Shown piece after piece: positions 38,496-47,663 of a DNA stretch of 64,000 nucleotides. The DNA is taken from contig NZ_AP022583.1 of assembly GCF_010731635.1 (NCBI RefSeq), positions 2,170,001-2,234,000 on the forward strand, in the 5' to 3' direction. A program made the position numbers and the translations under genes. The notes under the pieces were generated by a model. It was given only the letters and a program-made list of their open reading frames with translations. It was not told the origin of the DNA and made no database searches. The first letter of the stretch is position 1; every line of letters begins with the position of its first letter. The DNA comes from Mycobacterium noviomagense (GTDB lineage Bacteria > Actinomycetota > Actinomycetes > Mycobacteriales > Mycobacteriaceae).

Positions 38496-39874
38496 CACGC
38501 TTTGGATTGGCCTGTCTCACTGCGGGTTTGGCCGCGGTGATGTGGACCTGTCCGTCAGCGCTGGCGATCACGCCGCCCGTCGTCGACCCCGGCGCCAAGC
38601 CGCCGGACGGCGCGCCGGGGCCGGTGCAGCCGATCGAGCGGCGCGCCGAGTGCAGCGCCTCCGCCATCATGCCGGGCACCGACCCCGCCGTCACCACACC
38701 CAACCAGACAATGCTGAATCTCCCTGCGGCCTGGCGGCTTTCGCGGGGCGAGGGCCAAGTGGTGGCGATCATCGACACCGGGGTGCGGCCTGGGCCGCGG
38801 CTGCCCAACGTCGACCCCGGCGGAGACTATCTGGAGACAACCGACGGGCTGACCGACTGCGACGGGCACGGAACACTGGTGGCCGGCATCGTTGCCGGCC
38901 AGCCCGGCGACGACGGGTTCTCCGGTGTGGCGCCCGCTGCGCGGGTGCTGGCGCTGCGGGCCGCGTCCGGCAAGTTCATGCCGAAGATGCCGGGCGGCGA
39001 CCCGACGCTGGCCCAGGCGTCGGCCGACGTGGCTGCGATGGCCCGGGCAATCGTGCATGCCGCCGACCGCGGCGCCCGGGTGATCGCGATCTCCACGGTG
39101 ACCTGCCTGCCGGCCGACCGCGGCGTCGACCAGACACAGCTCGGCGCGGCGATCCGCTATGCGGCGGTGGACAAAGACGCTGTGATAGTGGCTGCGGCCG
39201 GCAACACCGGGGCGACGGGTTCGTTGGGCGGAACCACGTGCGAGTCCAACCCGCTCACTGACCTGAGCCGCCCCGACGACCCGCGCAACTGGTCCGGTGT
39301 TACGTCGGTGTCGATCCCGTCGTGGTGGCAGCCCTACGTGCTCTCGGTGGCGTCGCTGACGCCGGAGGCGCAACCGTCGAAGTTCACCATGGCGGGCCCG
39401 TGGGTCGGAATTGCCGCACCCGGCGAGAACATCGTGTCGGTGAGCAACCGCGACGACGGCGGCTTGGCGAACGCGCTGCCCAACGAGAAGCAACAGTTGA
39501 TTCCGCTCAACGGCACGAGCTACGCCGCCGGCTACGTGGCGGGCGTCGCGGCGCTGGTACGCAGCAAGTACCCGCAACTGACCGCGACGCAAGTGATGCA
39601 ACGCATCACCGCAACCGCGCACAAGGGGGCCAGGGCGCCCTCCAATGTCGTCGGCGCCGGCACCGTGGACCCGGTCGCCGCACTGACCTGGGAGCTGCCG
39701 GCCACCAGCGACGCGCAAGCACCGGCGGTCAAGCAGCTCTCCGCACCGCCGGAACCGGCACCCAAAGACCCCACCCCGCGGATCGTCGCCTTTGCCGGCA
39801 CCGCGGTCCTCGCGCTGGCCGTCGCAGTTGTCGCCGCGATAGCCGCGCGCCGACGAAAGGAGCCCACCCCGTGA
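38492..39874 (+). CDS. mycP3: ESX-3 mycosin protease MycP3
   Basis: A 460-residue subtilisin-like serine protease (461 in M. tuberculosis). It has an N-terminal signal peptide (about residues 1-25, ending SALA). The catalytic triad is visible as Asp in VVAIIDTGV near residue 94, His in CDGHGTLVAG near 127 and Ser in LNGTSYAAGY near 342. The C-terminal membrane helix (about 430-452, VAFAGTAVLALAVAVVAAIA) anchors it with the protease outside. It caps and stabilises the ESX-3 membrane complex. GTGA overlap couples it to eccE3. Confidence 0.95.
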   Translation: MTRFGLACLTAGLAAVMWTCPSALAITPPVVDPGAKPPDGAPGPVQPIERRAECSASAIMPGTDPAVTTPNQTMLNLPAAWRLSRGEGQVVAIIDTGVRPGPRLPNVDPGGDYLETTDGLTDCDGHGTLVAGIVAGQPGDDGFSGVAPAARVLALRAASGKFMPKMPGGDPTLAQASADVAAMARAIVHAADRGARVIAISTVTCLPADRGVDQTQLGAAIRYAAVDKDAVIVAAAGNTGATGSLGGTTCESNPLTDLSRPDDPRNWSGVTSVSIPSWWQPYVLSVASLTPEAQPSKFTMAGPWVGIAAPGENIVSVSNRDDGGLANALPNEKQQLIPLNGTSYAAGYVAGVAALVRSKYPQLTATQVMQRITATAHKGARAPSNVVGAGTVDPVAALTWELPATSDAQAPAVKQLSAPPEPAPKDPTPRIVAFAGTAVLALAVAVVAAIAARRRKEPTP

Positions 39875-40878
39875 GCCTGCGCCGATCGACCGTCTGGCCG
39901 GGCACTGGACGCGTCATGCTGGTGTTGCTGGCCGTCGCGTCCGCCGCCTTGGCGTACCCGTGGCAGTCGGTGCGCGACCGTTGGGTGCTCGGCGTCGCCG
40001 CCGCGGTGGCGATCCTGGTACTGGGCCGGTGGGGTGGGGTCTACGTCACCACGATCCTGCGTCGCCGGGTGGCGATGATCAGCCGCAACAGCGGGCTGCG
40101 GCCGGACCGCGAACCGGGCATCGATGTGCGGGCCACCGCACTGCTGCACGTCAGGCCGTCGACGGAAAGCGTTGACTCGCTTCCCATTCCGCTGCTCGCC
40201 GCATACCTGGACCGCTACGGCATTCGCGCCGACACGGTGCGCATCACCAGCCGCGACACCGGAGCTGACACGGGCGTGCCGCAGCGGGACACCTGGATCG
40301 GGATGACGGTGTCGGCGGTCGACAACCTGGCGGCCCTGCAAGCCCGTTCGTCGCAGATTCCCTTGGCCGAGACCACTGAGGTCGCGGTGCGCCGGCTCGC
40401 CGACCACCTGCGCGAGCAGGGATGGACAGTCAGCACCGCCGCAGCCGACGACATTCCGCGGCTGTTCAGCCGCTCAGCGCGGGAAGGCTGGCGGGGTGTC
40501 CGCGATCGCCACACGGAATACGTTGCGGCCTATCGGGTTAACGTCGATTCGGCGCTGCCCGACATGCTGGCGGCCATCCGCTCGCACGCCACACGTGAGA
40601 CCTGGACGGCGCTGGAGATCAGCGGCACCAAAGACCGGCCCACGCTGGGCGTCGCCTGCGCCTTCCGCACCGAGGGCAAGCCCAGCGGTAGCTCGCCGCT
40701 GCCGGGGCTCACAGCGCAGAACGGCAACCACTGGCCCGCGCTGATGGCGCTCGACCCGGTATCCACCAGGCGCCTCGACGGCCACACCGACGTGCCCGTC
40801 AGCCTCCTGGAAAGGCTGCGCTGGTCCAGCACGGCCGGTCCGGCGCCGTCGAGGCCGCGGCACGCAGCCGCATTTTGA
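39871..40878 (+). CDS. eccE3: ESX-3 membrane component EccE3
   Basis: A 335-residue protein (331 in M. tuberculosis) with two N-terminal membrane helices (about residues 14-30 and 36-56) and a cytoplasmic/peripheral domain. EccE sits at the edge of the ESX hexamer. GTG at 39871 overlaps the mycP3 stop. It is the last gene of the ESX-3 operon and converges with the ferritin-like gene, with only about 57 bases between. Confidence 0.93.
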   Translation: MSLRRSTVWPGTGRVMLVLLAVASAALAYPWQSVRDRWVLGVAAAVAILVLGRWGGVYVTTILRRRVAMISRNSGLRPDREPGIDVRATALLHVRPSTESVDSLPIPLLAAYLDRYGIRADTVRITSRDTGADTGVPQRDTWIGMTVSAVDNLAALQARSSQIPLAETTEVAVRRLADHLREQGWTVSTAAADDIPRLFSRSAREGWRGVRDRHTEYVAAYRVNVDSALPDMLAAIRSHATRETWTALEISGTKDRPTLGVACAFRTEGKPSGSSPLPGLTAQNGNHWPALMALDPVSTRRLDGHTDVPVSLLERLRWSSTAGPAPSRPRHAAAF

Positions 40879-40935
40879 ACCCGAATAGGGCCGCAGTGGC
40901 GCGCTATGCCGCACGCCAGCGAATGCCGTTAGGGC

Positions 40936-41760
40936 TCAAGGGTGTGCGGCAAGGAACGTCTCGTTTGGCAGTCCGGCGGCCAGGTCCGCGACATCAAACG
41001 GCCGGTCAAGCCGCGCGTGAAGCTCCTTCGGGTCGACGAGGCGGCTGATCTCGGCGGTTTGGCGAGCGACTAGCCGTCCGATCCGTGGGTAGAGCCAGCG
41101 CATGAGTGCCCGTTCCACCGGGGTGCAGCGCGCTGCACAGTAGCCGACGTGGCCGATCTCGTCGGTCAGAATCTCGTTGTAGAGTTGCTCGATCCGCGCG
41201 GTCACGTCGGGTTCGTCGGCGAACAGTTCGACGCCGACGCGGCGTAATTCGTCGAACATAATGCAACCGGCCATCTCGGCGGCGCCTACGAACGCGAATC
41301 CGATTCTCTCCGGAAGGAATACAGCAGTCTTGACGAACTGGCGCATGACCAGTGGCGGCGGGACGATGTGGAACGGCAGACCAAAAATGTCGAGTACATA
41401 GGCCAATAGGCGGGTGTGGTAGTGCTCCTCGAGCTCCATGTACACCCGCTCCGGCGGCGCGTCGTCGCCGCTGTTGTTTCCGTAGGTCTCGCCCAGGCCC
41501 ACCCCGAACCGTTCGGCCTGATTCAGCTTGGCGGTGGCCAAGACAAACAGCATCGGCCGGTCCAGATCCGGTTCGGGCCGGCGGCGGTGCAGGTTGCGCA
41601 CGAACACATCCCGGTCAATGACACGGGCTGAGCGAACTGGTTCGGCCTCCAACGCTCCGAAGAATCGCTCCCGGCCGGTAAGGCGTCGATGCAGCAGATC
41701 GGCATCGCCGTCGCGCTGCGCCAGATAGGTGCGGTAACCCTCAATACCCAAGGCGTTCAT
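40936..41760 (-). CDS. Ferritin-like diiron protein, putative oxygenase
   Basis: A 274-residue helical protein. It contains paired acidic/His motifs that fit a diiron site: ELEEHYHTRLLAYVLDIFGL near residue 105, and AEMAGCIMFDELRR near 160 with NEILTDEIGHVGYCAARC near 195. These are of the ExxH type used by ferritin-like oxygenases (AurF-like enzymes are one possibility). The substrate is unknown. The ATG overlaps the stop of the upstream TetR gene by four bases, so the two are a translationally coupled operon and the regulator probably controls it. Confidence 0.6.
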   Translation of the reverse strand: MNALGIEGYRTYLAQRDGDADLLHRRLTGRERFFGALEAEPVRSARVIDRDVFVRNLHRRRPEPDLDRPMLFVLATAKLNQAERFGVGLGETYGNNSGDDAPPERVYMELEEHYHTRLLAYVLDIFGLPFHIVPPPLVMRQFVKTAVFLPERIGFAFVGAAEMAGCIMFDELRRVGVELFADEPDVTARIEQLYNEILTDEIGHVGYCAARCTPVERALMRWLYPRIGRLVARQTAEISRLVDPKELHARLDRPFDVADLAAGLPNETFLAAHP

Positions 41761-42380
41761 CAGTCCTCGATTCCTTGAACAATTGTCTCGACATACCGGT
41801 CGAGCAGCGCATTGCGCTTCCGCGGTGCGGCACGACCAGTGGCCAGCAGCGCGAACAGCCCGGTAAGGAAGATGACCGCGAGTTCCGCGGCGTCCGCGTG
41901 TTGCGACACTCGCCCGGCTGCCTGCGCGTCGGCGATCGCGGCAATGAGGAACTCTGCGAGCGGATGCTCAACCAGCTCGTCCTCGACCGGCCGGGTCGCC
42001 GAAAAGTGCAGCCCCAGCATGTCTCTGAACACAACTGGGCCTAATCGCCGTTCGGCGGCGAGCACGTGCCGCACCAGCAGCGTCAGCAGCGACATCAGGT
42101 CGCCGGGTTTGGCCTTTTCGAGGCTGGCCACGATGTTGGTCTCCTCGGCCCGCTCCAACTCGACCAGCACGTGCTCTTTGGTCGGGAAGTGGAAATAAAA
42201 CGTGCCACGCGACACGCCGGCCGCTGCGGCGATTGCCGCGACATCTGCGCCCGCCAACCCAGACCGGCCGATTTCGGCCACCGTGGCCTCGAACACCCGC
42301 GCCCGCGTCTGCAGCCGCTGGTTCTCACGCATGCCGCTACGCGGCGAATCAGGCTTGGTGGTCGATGTTGTTGCCGCCAC
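41760..42380 (-). CDS. TetR-family transcriptional regulator of the diiron operon
   Basis: A 206-residue TetR regulator with its helix-turn-helix domain at about residues 25-70 (RARVFEATVAEIGRSGLAGA, then AIAAAAGVSRGTFYFHFPTKEH). Residues from about 90 on form the ligand domain. A perfect inverted repeat (42403-42431) lies 23-51 bases upstream of the ATG, so autoregulation of this gene and the coupled ferritin-like gene is likely. ATG at 42380 is used, and 42332 is an alternative. Confidence 0.85.
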   Translation of the reverse strand: MAATTSTTKPDSPRSGMRENQRLQTRARVFEATVAEIGRSGLAGADVAAIAAAAGVSRGTFYFHFPTKEHVLVELERAEETNIVASLEKAKPGDLMSLLTLLVRHVLAAERRLGPVVFRDMLGLHFSATRPVEDELVEHPLAEFLIAAIADAQAAGRVSQHADAAELAVIFLTGLFALLATGRAAPRKRNALLDRYVETIVQGIED

Positions 42381-42402
42381 GTCGGCTACGCTACAGAATC
42401 AG

Positions 42403-42431
42403 ACTGACGGATGTCAATGACGGTCGTCAGT
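42403..42431. promoter_or_regulatory. TetR-type operator, inverted repeat
   Basis: ACTGACG (42403-42409) and CGTCAGT (42425-42431) are perfect inverted arms with a 15-base spacer. The spacer holds an inner TGAC-GGAT-GTCA palindrome and a TGACGGTCGTCA element. TGAC/GTCA arms of this kind are common in mycobacterial TetR operators. It sits in the 61-base gap between the P450 stop and the TetR start. Confidence 0.65.
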
Positions 42432-42441
42432 GGAAGGATCC

Positions 42442-43761
42442 TCAGTATGCGATTAGGCAAAGATGGCGAAGACGGCGGACCAGAATGCTGGGCAGCCACT
42501 CGCCGACGTCGTCGACCTCAATCCACGTTGTCCGCTTCAGCAGGTTCGCAAGAACAACGCGCGCCTCCAGTCGGGCCAGCGCGGCGCCGACGCAGAAGTG
42601 GACACCTTTGCCGAAGGCCAAATGGTTCTTGGTGGCGGGCCGATCAAGCCGGAATTCGTCCGGCCCGTCGAACTGGGCCGGGTCTCGGTTGGCGGCACCC
42701 CAGAGAAGCAACAGGTGTGCATCGGCCGGCAGCGCGAAACCGGCAAGGGTGGTGTCGCGACGGACATGCCGGTAGTGGCCGCGGAACGGCGGCTCGTAAC
42801 GCAAAACCTCTTCGATGAATGGCTCTAAGAGTGCCGGCCGGTCTCGAACTTGGCGCTGGATGTCCGCGCGGCTCGCAAGGATCCAGGCCGCGCTACCGAG
42901 TAGCGAGGCGGTGGACTCGCCGCCGGCGCTGAACAGCGTGAGCATGATCCCGAGCGCGGGCAACTGCTCGAGATCTCCCGCCGCACAGCGGCTCGCAAGA
43001 TCCGACAGCAGTGTCTGCGGCGGTTGCGTGGAAGCCTTCTCGAAATGTTCGACGACGTAGCCCCCGAGTTCCATTGCGGCCGCAGTCGCGGCGCCGAGCT
43101 GCTCGGCAGCGACAACCCCGTCCAGCAGGGTGGTGGTCGCATAAGCCCATTGGGTGAGTCGGTCGACATCCTCGGCGGGAACTCCGATCAACCGCGCGAC
43201 AACCATCATCGGCAATCGATTGGCGATACTGCTCATCCACTCGATACGTCCGCAGCGGGCGTTCTCAGCCCAGAGTCGGTCGGCGGTCTCGGCGACGAAC
43301 GACTCAATCGCGCGCAGCCGTTTAGCCGCCAGATGTGGGATCAGCAGCTTGCGGTGCAGCGCATGCACTGGGTCATCGGCGGTCGCCAAAGCGTGCGACG
43401 GATCGCCAAGCGGCGCCATCGTGAACGGGCTCGCCGTTCCGTCATCGCCGTACACCATCGTCGCGGTCAGGTTCGACGAGAAATCATCCACGCGCGCAAG
43501 AACTTCGAGCACCGCGTCCCAGCCGGCAACCAGGTAGAACTCAGACTCGCCTACCCGGTGCACCGGCCCAGCGGCATGCATACGCGCATAGAGCGGGTAG
43601 GGATCTTGCAGGGCGGTGGGACCGAAGAACTCGGCGGCCTCGGCGAGGACAGCGGGCATAGGTTCAGGCTGAACCCCGGCCCGGCGCGCGGTCAACGCCG
43701 CGGGGCGAACCTGACAAGCCCGGATCGAAACAAGGGCTCGTAAATTCTCAGCGAGCCCCAT
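42442..43761 (-). CDS. Cytochrome P450
   Basis: A 439-residue soluble P450. The heme-binding motif is FGKGVHFCVGAALARLEAR near residues 374-392 (Cys ligand about 381). The I-helix acid/threonine motif appears as SAGGESTASLLG (about 268), and the K-helix ExxR appears in EEVLRYEPPFRGHYR (about 309). These are typical of bacterial class I P450s, which hydroxylate small hydrophobic substrates with ferredoxin electrons. No ferredoxin gene is adjacent. The start is uncertain: ATG at 43761 is preferred over 43824 because the earlier stretch is not P450-like and overlaps the divergent promoter. Confidence 0.92.
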   Translation of the reverse strand: MGLAENLRALVSIRACQVRPAALTARRAGVQPEPMPAVLAEAAEFFGPTALQDPYPLYARMHAAGPVHRVGESEFYLVAGWDAVLEVLARVDDFSSNLTATMVYGDDGTASPFTMAPLGDPSHALATADDPVHALHRKLLIPHLAAKRLRAIESFVAETADRLWAENARCGRIEWMSSIANRLPMMVVARLIGVPAEDVDRLTQWAYATTTLLDGVVAAEQLGAATAAAMELGGYVVEHFEKASTQPPQTLLSDLASRCAAGDLEQLPALGIMLTLFSAGGESTASLLGSAAWILASRADIQRQVRDRPALLEPFIEEVLRYEPPFRGHYRHVRRDTTLAGFALPADAHLLLLWGAANRDPAQFDGPDEFRLDRPATKNHLAFGKGVHFCVGAALARLEARVVLANLLKRTTWIEVDDVGEWLPSILVRRLRHLCLIAY

Positions 43762-43860
43762 TGAGCTGCAGATCACCGCGAAACATTGACCCGAAAGCTT
43801 CTCACCGTGCGAAAATCCCGACAAAGCTTATGGCGCCCATATCCGGAGAGCGATTTCTGC

Positions 43861-44439
43861 ATGAGCCGCGAGGACTGGCTGATCGGACAAGACCGCGCTG
43901 CTGCGGCCGCCGAGCGCATCTATAGCGCCGCCGCTGAGCTAATCGCCCGTCACGGATTTGACGCCTTCACGATCGAGGCACTGGCCCGCAAAGTCCACTG
44001 TTCGCCGGCCACCATCTACCGCCACGCCGGAGGCAAAGCGGTGATCCGTGATGCTGTGACCTTGCGTCTCGCATCGCGCATCCTCGCCAACGTGCGTGAA
44101 GCCATCGACGGCCTGACCGGCTCTGAACGCGTAGTCACCGCGTCTGCCATTGCACTCCAACACATCCGCGCTGAGCCATTAGCGCAAGTGATGGGGCGCG
44201 CAATCCACGATCCAGACGCCGATCAATGGATCACCACGTCGCCGCTCATCATTGGGCTTGCCAAAGAAATGATCGGTTCGGCCACCGCCGATCCCGTCGC
44301 CGCGCAATGGCTCATCCGCGTAGTGCTCGCGCTATGGTGCTGGCCCCCTTCAGATCCCGACCTCGAGCACCAAATGCTGCAACGGTTCCTAGGCCCACCA
44401 TTTGCCTCACTGCAGAGCAACCGGCACAGGGCTACGTAA
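43861..44439 (+). CDS. TetR-family transcriptional regulator divergent from P450
   Basis: A 192-residue TetR regulator. The helix-turn-helix domain is at about residues 15-60 (RIYSAAAELIARHGFDAFTI, then EALARKVHCSPATIYRHAGGK). ATG at 43861 is used, since the earlier ATG at 43786 adds a stretch with no domain. It is divergent from the P450 gene across 99 bases and converges on the amidohydrolase gene, so the P450 is the likely target. Confidence 0.85.
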   Translation: MSREDWLIGQDRAAAAAERIYSAAAELIARHGFDAFTIEALARKVHCSPATIYRHAGGKAVIRDAVTLRLASRILANVREAIDGLTGSERVVTASAIALQHIRAEPLAQVMGRAIHDPDADQWITTSPLIIGLAKEMIGSATADPVAAQWLIRVVLALWCWPPSDPDLEHQMLQRFLGPPFASLQSNRHRAT

Positions 44440-44447
44440 CGCCCCGT

Positions 44448-45365
44448 TTACAGGCAGTCGAACAGCCGCGCGGCGTTCTCGTAGAACACGCCACGCAGCC
44501 AGTCGTCGTCGATACCAGGCAACCGGATAATCGACCGCATCGCCTCGGAGTAGCCGTAGGGAATGTTCGGAAAGTCGCTGCCGAACAGGATGCGATCACC
44601 GAACTGCGGCAACCGATCTAGCTGCGCCGGCGGAAACGGCATAATTTCTTCGGCGAAAGGGGTGAACACCATCGTGGTGTCCAGCCGGACCTCCGGATAG
44701 CGCTCGCAGATGTCGAGAAACTCGGAGTATTCCGGCATTCCCATGTGCGCGACGATCAACCGCAGTCTCGGATACCGGCCAAGCAGGCGATGGATGGGCT
44801 CAGGCCCGGTGTGCTCGCCCGGCGCTGGGCCGGACCCACAGTGGATGACGACCGGTACGCCGGCGTCCTCGATGAGCCCCCAAACCTGGTCGAGCAGCGG
44901 GTCATTCGGGTCGTAGCGGCCGACCTGGACATGCGCCTTGAAGACACGGACGTCACCGTAGATGGCTTTCTCGACATAGTCAGGGGCCTCGGGTTCAGGG
45001 TAAAACGTCGCCGTGGCAAGGCAATCGGGCGTGTAGCGGGCGAACTGCGCTGCCCACTCGTTCAGCCACGACGCCATCTGCGGCTTGTGCGGGTAAACCA
45101 GCGCGGTAAACCGACGCACTCCGAACTGCCGCAGCGTCTGCAACCGTCGCGACTCGTTGATGCGGTACGCGATCGGCCAGGGACGCCCGACCAGTGGACC
45201 GGCCGAGTCGAAGTAGCGCCACACCTTGTCCAGCACCGACGTGGGCATGAAATGGGTGTGCACGTCGAACACACCCGGCAGCCCTAATGCGGACCAGACC
45301 TGCCGCACCCGCGCGGCCTCGTCGGCAACCGCGGTCACGCCGTATCCGCCGGTCTGGTGGGGCAT
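44448..45365 (-). CDS. Amidohydrolase-superfamily metal hydrolase/decarboxylase
   Basis: A 305-residue member of the amidohydrolase_2 family (ACMSD-like). The metal-binding DVHTHFMP motif is near residue 34. VVIHCGSGPAPGEHTG carries a second His near residue 176, LIVAHMGMPEY carries a further His near 208, and LFGSDFPNIPYG carries the catalytic Asp near 264. Such enzymes decarboxylate or hydrolyse aromatic or cyclic acids. The substrate is not evident. ATG at 45365 is chosen over an earlier codon at 45389. It lies between the P450/TetR pair and tam. Confidence 0.83.
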   Translation of the reverse strand: MPHQTGGYGVTAVADEAARVRQVWSALGLPGVFDVHTHFMPTSVLDKVWRYFDSAGPLVGRPWPIAYRINESRRLQTLRQFGVRRFTALVYPHKPQMASWLNEWAAQFARYTPDCLATATFYPEPEAPDYVEKAIYGDVRVFKAHVQVGRYDPNDPLLDQVWGLIEDAGVPVVIHCGSGPAPGEHTGPEPIHRLLGRYPRLRLIVAHMGMPEYSEFLDICERYPEVRLDTTMVFTPFAEEIMPFPPAQLDRLPQFGDRILFGSDFPNIPYGYSEAMRSIIRLPGIDDDWLRGVFYENAARLFDCL

Positions 45366-45447
45366 TAGTTGTCCTCGCTTGGTAAGCATCCAGTAATAGG
45401 TTGTCTATATCAGCCGATGCTCGGCCGCGGTGAGCAGGAGGGCCACG

Positions 45448-46212
45448 ATGTGGGATCCCGACACATACCTGGCCTTCGCCAGTCAGCGTGCCCGCCCGTT
45501 TTACGACCTGCTCTCCCGCGTTGCCGCGGAACGGCCGCGCCGGGTCGTCGACCTCGGCTGCGGGGGCGGCAACCTGACTCTGCAGCTGCCGCGGCGTTGG
45601 CCCGACGCGGTGATCGAGGCGTTGGACAGCTCACCGGAGATGGTCGCGGCGGCCCGTGAGCGCGGGCTCGATGCAACCGTGGGTGACCTGCGGGACTGGA
45701 AGCCGCACCGGGACACCGACGTGGTGGTCAGCAATTCCGCCATGCAGTGGGTGCCCGAGCATGCCGAGCTGATGGTCCGCTGGACCGGTCGCCTGGGCCC
45801 CGGCTCGTGGATCGCCGTCCAGATGCCCGGCAACTTCGAATCCCCGTCACACGCCGCGGTGCGCGCTGTTGCTCGGCGTGAGAAGTTCGCAAAAACCCTG
45901 CGCGACATTCCATTTCGGATCGGCTCAGCGGTCCAGCCGCCCGCTCGATACGCCGAGCTTCTCATCGACGCCGGCTGCACCGTCGACGTGTGGGAGACCA
46001 CCTACCTGCACCAGCTGACCGGTGAGCACCCGGTGCTGGACTGGATCACCGGCACCGCGTTGGTTCCGGTGCGCGATCGCCTCAACGACGAGCAGTGGGA
46101 GCAGTTCCGCGGGGAGCTCATCCCCCTGCTTGCCGACGCATACCCGCCCCGCCCGGATGGCAGCACGTTCTTCCCATTCCGGCGGGTGTTCGTCGTCGCC
46201 CGGGTGAGATGA
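45448..46212 (+). CDS. tam: Trans-aconitate 2-methyltransferase
   Basis: A 254-residue class I methyltransferase, equivalent to Rv0294. It opens with [20 protein letters not shown], the Tam hallmark. The SAM motif [15 protein letters not shown] is near residue 34, and [11 protein letters not shown] is near 93. It transfers a methyl group to trans-aconitate, an inhibitor of aconitase. ATG at 45448 follows GGAGGG and gives the family length. Confidence 0.9.
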   Translation: MWDPDTYLAFASQRARPFYDLLSRVAAERPRRVVDLGCGGGNLTLQLPRRWPDAVIEALDSSPEMVAAARERGLDATVGDLRDWKPHRDTDVVVSNSAMQWVPEHAELMVRWTGRLGPGSWIAVQMPGNFESPSHAAVRAVARREKFAKTLRDIPFRIGSAVQPPARYAELLIDAGCTVDVWETTYLHQLTGEHPVLDWITGTALVPVRDRLNDEQWEQFRGELIPLLADAYPPRPDGSTFFPFRRVFVVARVR

Positions 46213-46225
46213 CGCCGGCTAGTTC

Positions 46226-47029
46226 CTACACCGGAAGCCCTTTTTGTTGCGCCTCCTCGCGGTAGCGGTCCACCCATTCATCCGAGCGCTGGTCGGCTTG
46301 GCGTTCCAGCACCGGCTCCGGCGCCAGTCGGCGATCGACGCCGAGCGCCTCGAGGACGTCGCCGACGATGGTGGTGAGATTGCGCCACAGCACCGGATAC
46401 GACACATCGATCGGGTTGATGTTCTCCTCGGCGAACCAATTGCGCCAGCCCTTCTCCTGCTCGCGCAGCATCGTGACGATGTAGCCGATGGCGCCGGCGT
46501 GGTATTCGGCCCGCTTGTCTCGCTCCGGGTCCGGGCGGCCCCGCCACACCTGAGTCTGTACCGCCCGCCAGAACGACACCGCCTGCGACACCACGTCGGG
46601 CCGGTAGACGTGGATGTAAACCGGCTCGCTGCCGATGACGTCGCGGATGGCCGAGCGCAGTCCTTCGCCGGAGCGGTCCGGCAGGCCTGCGGCCCTCTCC
46701 AGCAGCAGGGGAGTCTGGTTCCACATCAGCTTGCCGCCCCACACCCCATTAGGGGTGCGTCCTGAGCTGCGGATGTGCTCGCGCCAGGCAACCGGCGTCG
46801 CGGTGTCCGGTGTGCCGGGCTCGAGCGGGTCCAGCAGCCGCAAGATCGATTCGTCTTCGACGTCGGCGAACCATTCCCGTGGCTGCGGCGCCATGCCGGT
46901 TTTCGGCAGATACTGAAAGAACTCCTGGGGCTCGCCGGCACTTCCGGTTGCGCGCAGCGACTCGACCAGCAGCGTGCTGCCGCTGCGCTGGGAAGCCAGC
47001 ACCAGATACGACTTCGGGGTGGTGGACAC
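46226..47029 (-). CDS. stf0: Trehalose 2-sulfotransferase Stf0
   Basis: A 267-residue sulfotransferase, exactly the length of Rv0295c. The 5'-phosphosulfate loop [17 protein letters not shown] is near residues 8-24, and [10 protein letters not shown] is near 104. [20 protein letters not shown] holds the 3'-phosphate contact near 140. Stf0 sulfates trehalose from PAPS as the first step to sulfolipid-1 in M. tuberculosis. The GTG at 47029 is chosen because it matches the family N-terminus ([14 protein letters not shown]). The other sulfolipid genes are not in the window, so the final product here may differ. Confidence 0.9.
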   Translation of the reverse strand: MSTTPKSYLVLASQRSGSTLLVESLRATGSAGEPQEFFQYLPKTGMAPQPREWFADVEDESILRLLDPLEPGTPDTATPVAWREHIRSSGRTPNGVWGGKLMWNQTPLLLERAAGLPDRSGEGLRSAIRDVIGSEPVYIHVYRPDVVSQAVSFWRAVQTQVWRGRPDPERDKRAEYHAGAIGYIVTMLREQEKGWRNWFAEENINPIDVSYPVLWRNLTTIVGDVLEALGVDRRLAPEPVLERQADQRSDEWVDRYREEAQQKGLPV

Positions 47030-47118
47030 GACGTGAGCGTAATGCCCGACACGCCTGGGGGTGTTTGGTGAGCAGGCCATCGGGTATGGCTCGGTGGATG
47101 CGATAGGGAGAACCACCA

Positions 47119-47613
47119 GTGGGATATTTCGATGCTGCCCTGGACACCGCAAAAGAACAGCTGCGCCACGCGGTCGTCACCGTTGTCGACCGGTTGGGCC
47201 ATCGTGAGCAGTCCCAATCGCTGACGATCAGCTGCCCCCGCGACGCCGTCCAGCGCTTCTTCCGAGATCCCGAGCAGCTGTCACAGGTGCTGGATGGCGT
47301 GGCCGACGTTGTCAAAGCCGGTGCCGATGACCGGCTGCGCGTGGTGATCAGAAAAGGGCCTCTGGACGGAATCAGCTGGGAGTGCCTGATGGTCGCCGAA
47401 GAGCGGCGGTTGCGTTTCGTCGACTCCGGCCGACACGACGGCATCGCCAGCGAGATCGTGCTGGATTTCCGCGAGGCACAGGGTGGGCGGGGCACAGAAG
47501 TCACTTTGCGGGTCAAAAGCCCTGCGCCCGGGCTGCTGTCGGGCGCAATGGCCTACAAGCTGTTGTACCGCGCCCGGGCGCTGCTGCAGACCGGGGAAAT
47601 ACCGACCATCTGA
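47119..47613 (+). CDS. SRPBCC-fold (START/polyketide-cyclase-like) protein
   Basis: A 164-residue protein with the SRPBCC character: [22 protein letters not shown] opening (seen as family pattern) and a beta-rich middle. The closing helix is [22 protein letters not shown]. This matches the small 'cyclase/dehydrase' proteins that often accompany a zinc alcohol dehydrogenase in mycobacteria. It may bind a lipid or hydrophobic ligand. GTG at 47119 has GGGAG upstream. The dehydrogenase gene follows after 50 bases in the same direction. Confidence 0.75.
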   Translation: MGYFDAALDTAKEQLRHAVVTVVDRLGHREQSQSLTISCPRDAVQRFFRDPEQLSQVLDGVADVVKAGADDRLRVVIRKGPLDGISWECLMVAEERRLRFVDSGRHDGIASEIVLDFREAQGGRGTEVTLRVKSPAPGLLSGAMAYKLLYRARALLQTGEIPTI

Positions 47614-47663
47614 TACAACCTCAGCGCACGACGGTCGGGCCGCTGACTACAGGAGGAATATCG

